From assembly GCA_037447655.1 (NCBI GenBank), contig JBBHKE010003218.1, positions 74,454 through 105,710 on the forward strand: a stretch of DNA of 31,257 nucleotides. Direction: 5' to 3'. Numbering within the stretch: the stretch's first letter is position 1; each line of letters begins with the position of its first letter. This stretch comes from Zygnema cylindricum. Its lineage: Eukaryota > Streptophyta > Zygnematophyceae > Zygnematales > Zygnemataceae. Shown here piece by piece: positions 29,836 to 31,257 of the stretch. Below the pieces are notes generated by a model. It had not been told where the DNA came from, searched no databases, and saw nothing but the letters and a program-made list of their open reading frames with translations. The position numbers and the translations under genes are program-made.

Positions 29836-30563
29836 GGGTGAAGTTCCATTAGACGAAAAGTGAGGTTGTTTATAGAAATTCCGACCTCTCCGTACTACGC
29901 GGTACCTTTTATTTTGTTTTTATCAAGAAAACAACATTAGAGAGAATCTTGCCAATATTCTCCAAAAGTCCGGGAGTTAACAATGACCGTTGGATATTTT
30001 TTCGCGAAGCATTCGCTTCGAAAGTTTTTGTAATTGGTGATATACCTCGCGAGGTACATCACCAATTACAGAAAATTTTGAGCCGCGACACGTTGGATAT
30101 TGAGCATACGTGTCAAAATGGCAACCAACAGAAATCAAAAAAAAATCGCACACAATATACGCATTCAAAAATCCAACAGAAAATACAAACGAAATCTCGT
30201 AACGCACTTTGTCTCGCTATTTTTGATAGTGCCCATTCGTCACACTATTTATTGCAGCGCTCATTCGTCACGCGTAAAAACACGAACCCTACAAAAATGA
30301 GGTGGTACCTGACAAGGCGTCTGCAAAGAGTACAAAAGTTGTGTTGCACGATGACCTTATACGCACTTACGTGGTACGCAAATGGAAATTTTTGGTTGGT
30401 GTGAAAATCATTAACGATTTTTAATATCAGATCTGAAGTTACGTGGCACCACTGTTCTGCTAACACGTGGATTACAAACTCTGTGTAATGGAACTTTTTT
30501 CAAATTGTAGCATTCTATAATGTTGGCTGTTTAATAACAGAATGTCCTAATGGAACTTCACCC
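29836..30563. mobile_element. Palindrome-bearing inverted-repeat element beta
   Basis: 728 bp with terminal inverted repeats GGGTGAAGTTCCATTAG (29836-29852) and its exact complement ending at 30563, flanked by TTA (29833-29835) and TAA (30564-30566). The left end makes a 23-bp palindrome with the right end of alpha (29823-29845), so the two sit head to tail sharing the TTA. No transposase. Confidence 0.6.
30029..30070. repeat. 42-bp palindrome in element beta
   Basis: Arms of 21 bp (TGTAATTGGTGAT... against ...ATCACCAATTACA) with one A/C mismatch and a CGCG centre. A smaller hairpin CGAAGC-ATTC-GCTTCG lies just before it (30005-30020). Confidence 0.95.
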
Positions 30564-30566
30564 TAA

Positions 30567-30979
30567 GTGCCTAAATTGGAATTAATGTTTTTTTTAATCA
30601 GTTTGACACTGGTACGCAAAATCGCGTTATAAACACTAAATTATAGCCCATGCAATTTTTTCTTGAAGTAGTAACGATGGGCAGTGTAGTCTTCTCAATT
30701 GTAGGTTGTGAAAAACTGAGGGTAAAAAGAAAAACAAAGGGAATGGAGCCGGGGCTTCAGGAAAGAATTATGAATGTTGTACACCGTGTATCGCTATTAG
30801 TGTTAACAATTTCTTCGCCACTTAAAACATATTTTTCCGTGCACACTTGTCTGATTATTGTATGGAGAACGCCAATCGGAAGGTAACAATCTCGCCTTTC
30901 AATCACAATCGTCGGATCCTTAATCCGACACGTACGTACGGAGAAACGATGTTTTAAGTGGCAAAAAAAACATGAACAC
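30567..30979. other. Anonymous DNA between element beta and the right-edge hAT-like copy
   Basis: No recognised gene or repeat end. A chance frame at 30650-30886 lacks motifs. Contains the inverted match (about 30670) to a 15-mer near 10788. Confidence 0.35.
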
Positions 30980-31257
30980 CATAGTTCAAAAGTAGGTGAA
31001 AGTAGGCCCCTACAATATGCTTATTGTATACAAAACATACAATATGACCTTAAGACCCATATTGTATTCGGACCTATTCGGACCAATTAAAACATTTGGA
31101 CCAAAAATTGGACCAATTAAAATATTCAGACCAAAAAATTTTATTTACACTGTCAGATTCGGACGATTGGACGGTCGCTTATCAAAGTAGCGATCTAAGA
31201 AGATCACATGAAAAGCCCATAACACAACTTACGATAAAGGCGCCGACCAAAGGCCTA
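30980..31257. mobile_element. Second copy of the hAT-like element, cut by the window edge
   Basis: Starts with the same inverted-repeat end CATAGTTCAAAAGTAGGTG as 3463 and follows that copy closely to the window end, including the GCGATCT hairpin region (near 31187). A short internal direct repeat (GGACCAATTAAAA, near 31080 and 31110) is specific to this copy. The right end is outside the window. Confidence 0.7.

Noticed and set aside
29823-29845. Rho-independent terminator
   Set aside because: It is the junction palindrome of two inverted-repeat elements in eukaryotic DNA, with no T run.

Overview
The window looks like repeat-rich nuclear DNA of a land plant. Two observations support this: (i) a minus-strand exon near the left edge (1021-1294) encodes a signal anchor and the VSHELS motif I associate with plant GT4-type glycosyltransferases; (ii) the rest is a nested mass of Ty1/copia LTR retrotransposons and small inverted-repeat DNA elements, AT-rich and free of intact genes. 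I cannot name the species; a non-seed plant is possible but is only a guess.

Layout. 1-1020: probable intron of the host gene. 1021-1294 (-): its first coding exon. 1295-3462: upstream non-coding DNA. 3463-4154: hAT-like non-autonomous element; a second copy runs off the right edge (30980-31257). 4403-4486: (TA)n. 4578-8791: copia element 1 (+), gag relic plus RT/RNase H debris, target duplication GTAGG. 9077-10184: solo LTR. 10190-11955: anonymous DNA. 11961-19906: solo LTR (duplication ACTAG) split by element 2 (12002-18779, minus), a full-length but dead copia element that itself carries two very short LTR-like insertions (13509-13737 and 15435-15564), each with a 5-bp duplication. 19929-20934: minus-strand solo LTR (GGAAG). 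21089-26622: element 3 (+), gag-only, two 1280-bp LTRs, duplication TACAA, carrying a nested solo LTR (24214-25217, GAGGT). 27606-29832 and 29836-30563: two related palindrome-bearing inverted-repeat elements; the first is interrupted by a solo LTR (28324-29372, TCATG) and a 381-bp tandem duplication.

The most unusual material is the architecture of the LTRs related to elements 1 and 2, present in eight copies or pairs here. Reading in LTR sense, each has: a conserved U3 block (GTAGTCACT ... CCATGG); a tRNA-like module lying ANTISENSE, with A-box-like and B-box-like sequence; a GAAACAAAT/ATTTGTTTC inverted repeat; ACGTGGC-type boxes; a TATA box; then a leader with a row of short hairpins whose stems covary and whose loops are A-rich/G-rich tetraloops closed by C-G; and at the LTR end a hairpin that puts the gag AUG in its apical loop, usually AAUGGA. 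Directly after the LTR comes GGTTATGGGCCCA, matching the half-tRNA initiator-Met primer site known from Drosophila copia. Gag is therefore read through LTR end and primer site in one frame. All three elements share this primer site and read-through design. The antisense tRNA-like module recurs in the 229-bp mini-LTR. The nearest precedent I know is Cassandra, whose LTRs carry 5S rRNA; an antisense tRNA-like version is not one I recognise as described.
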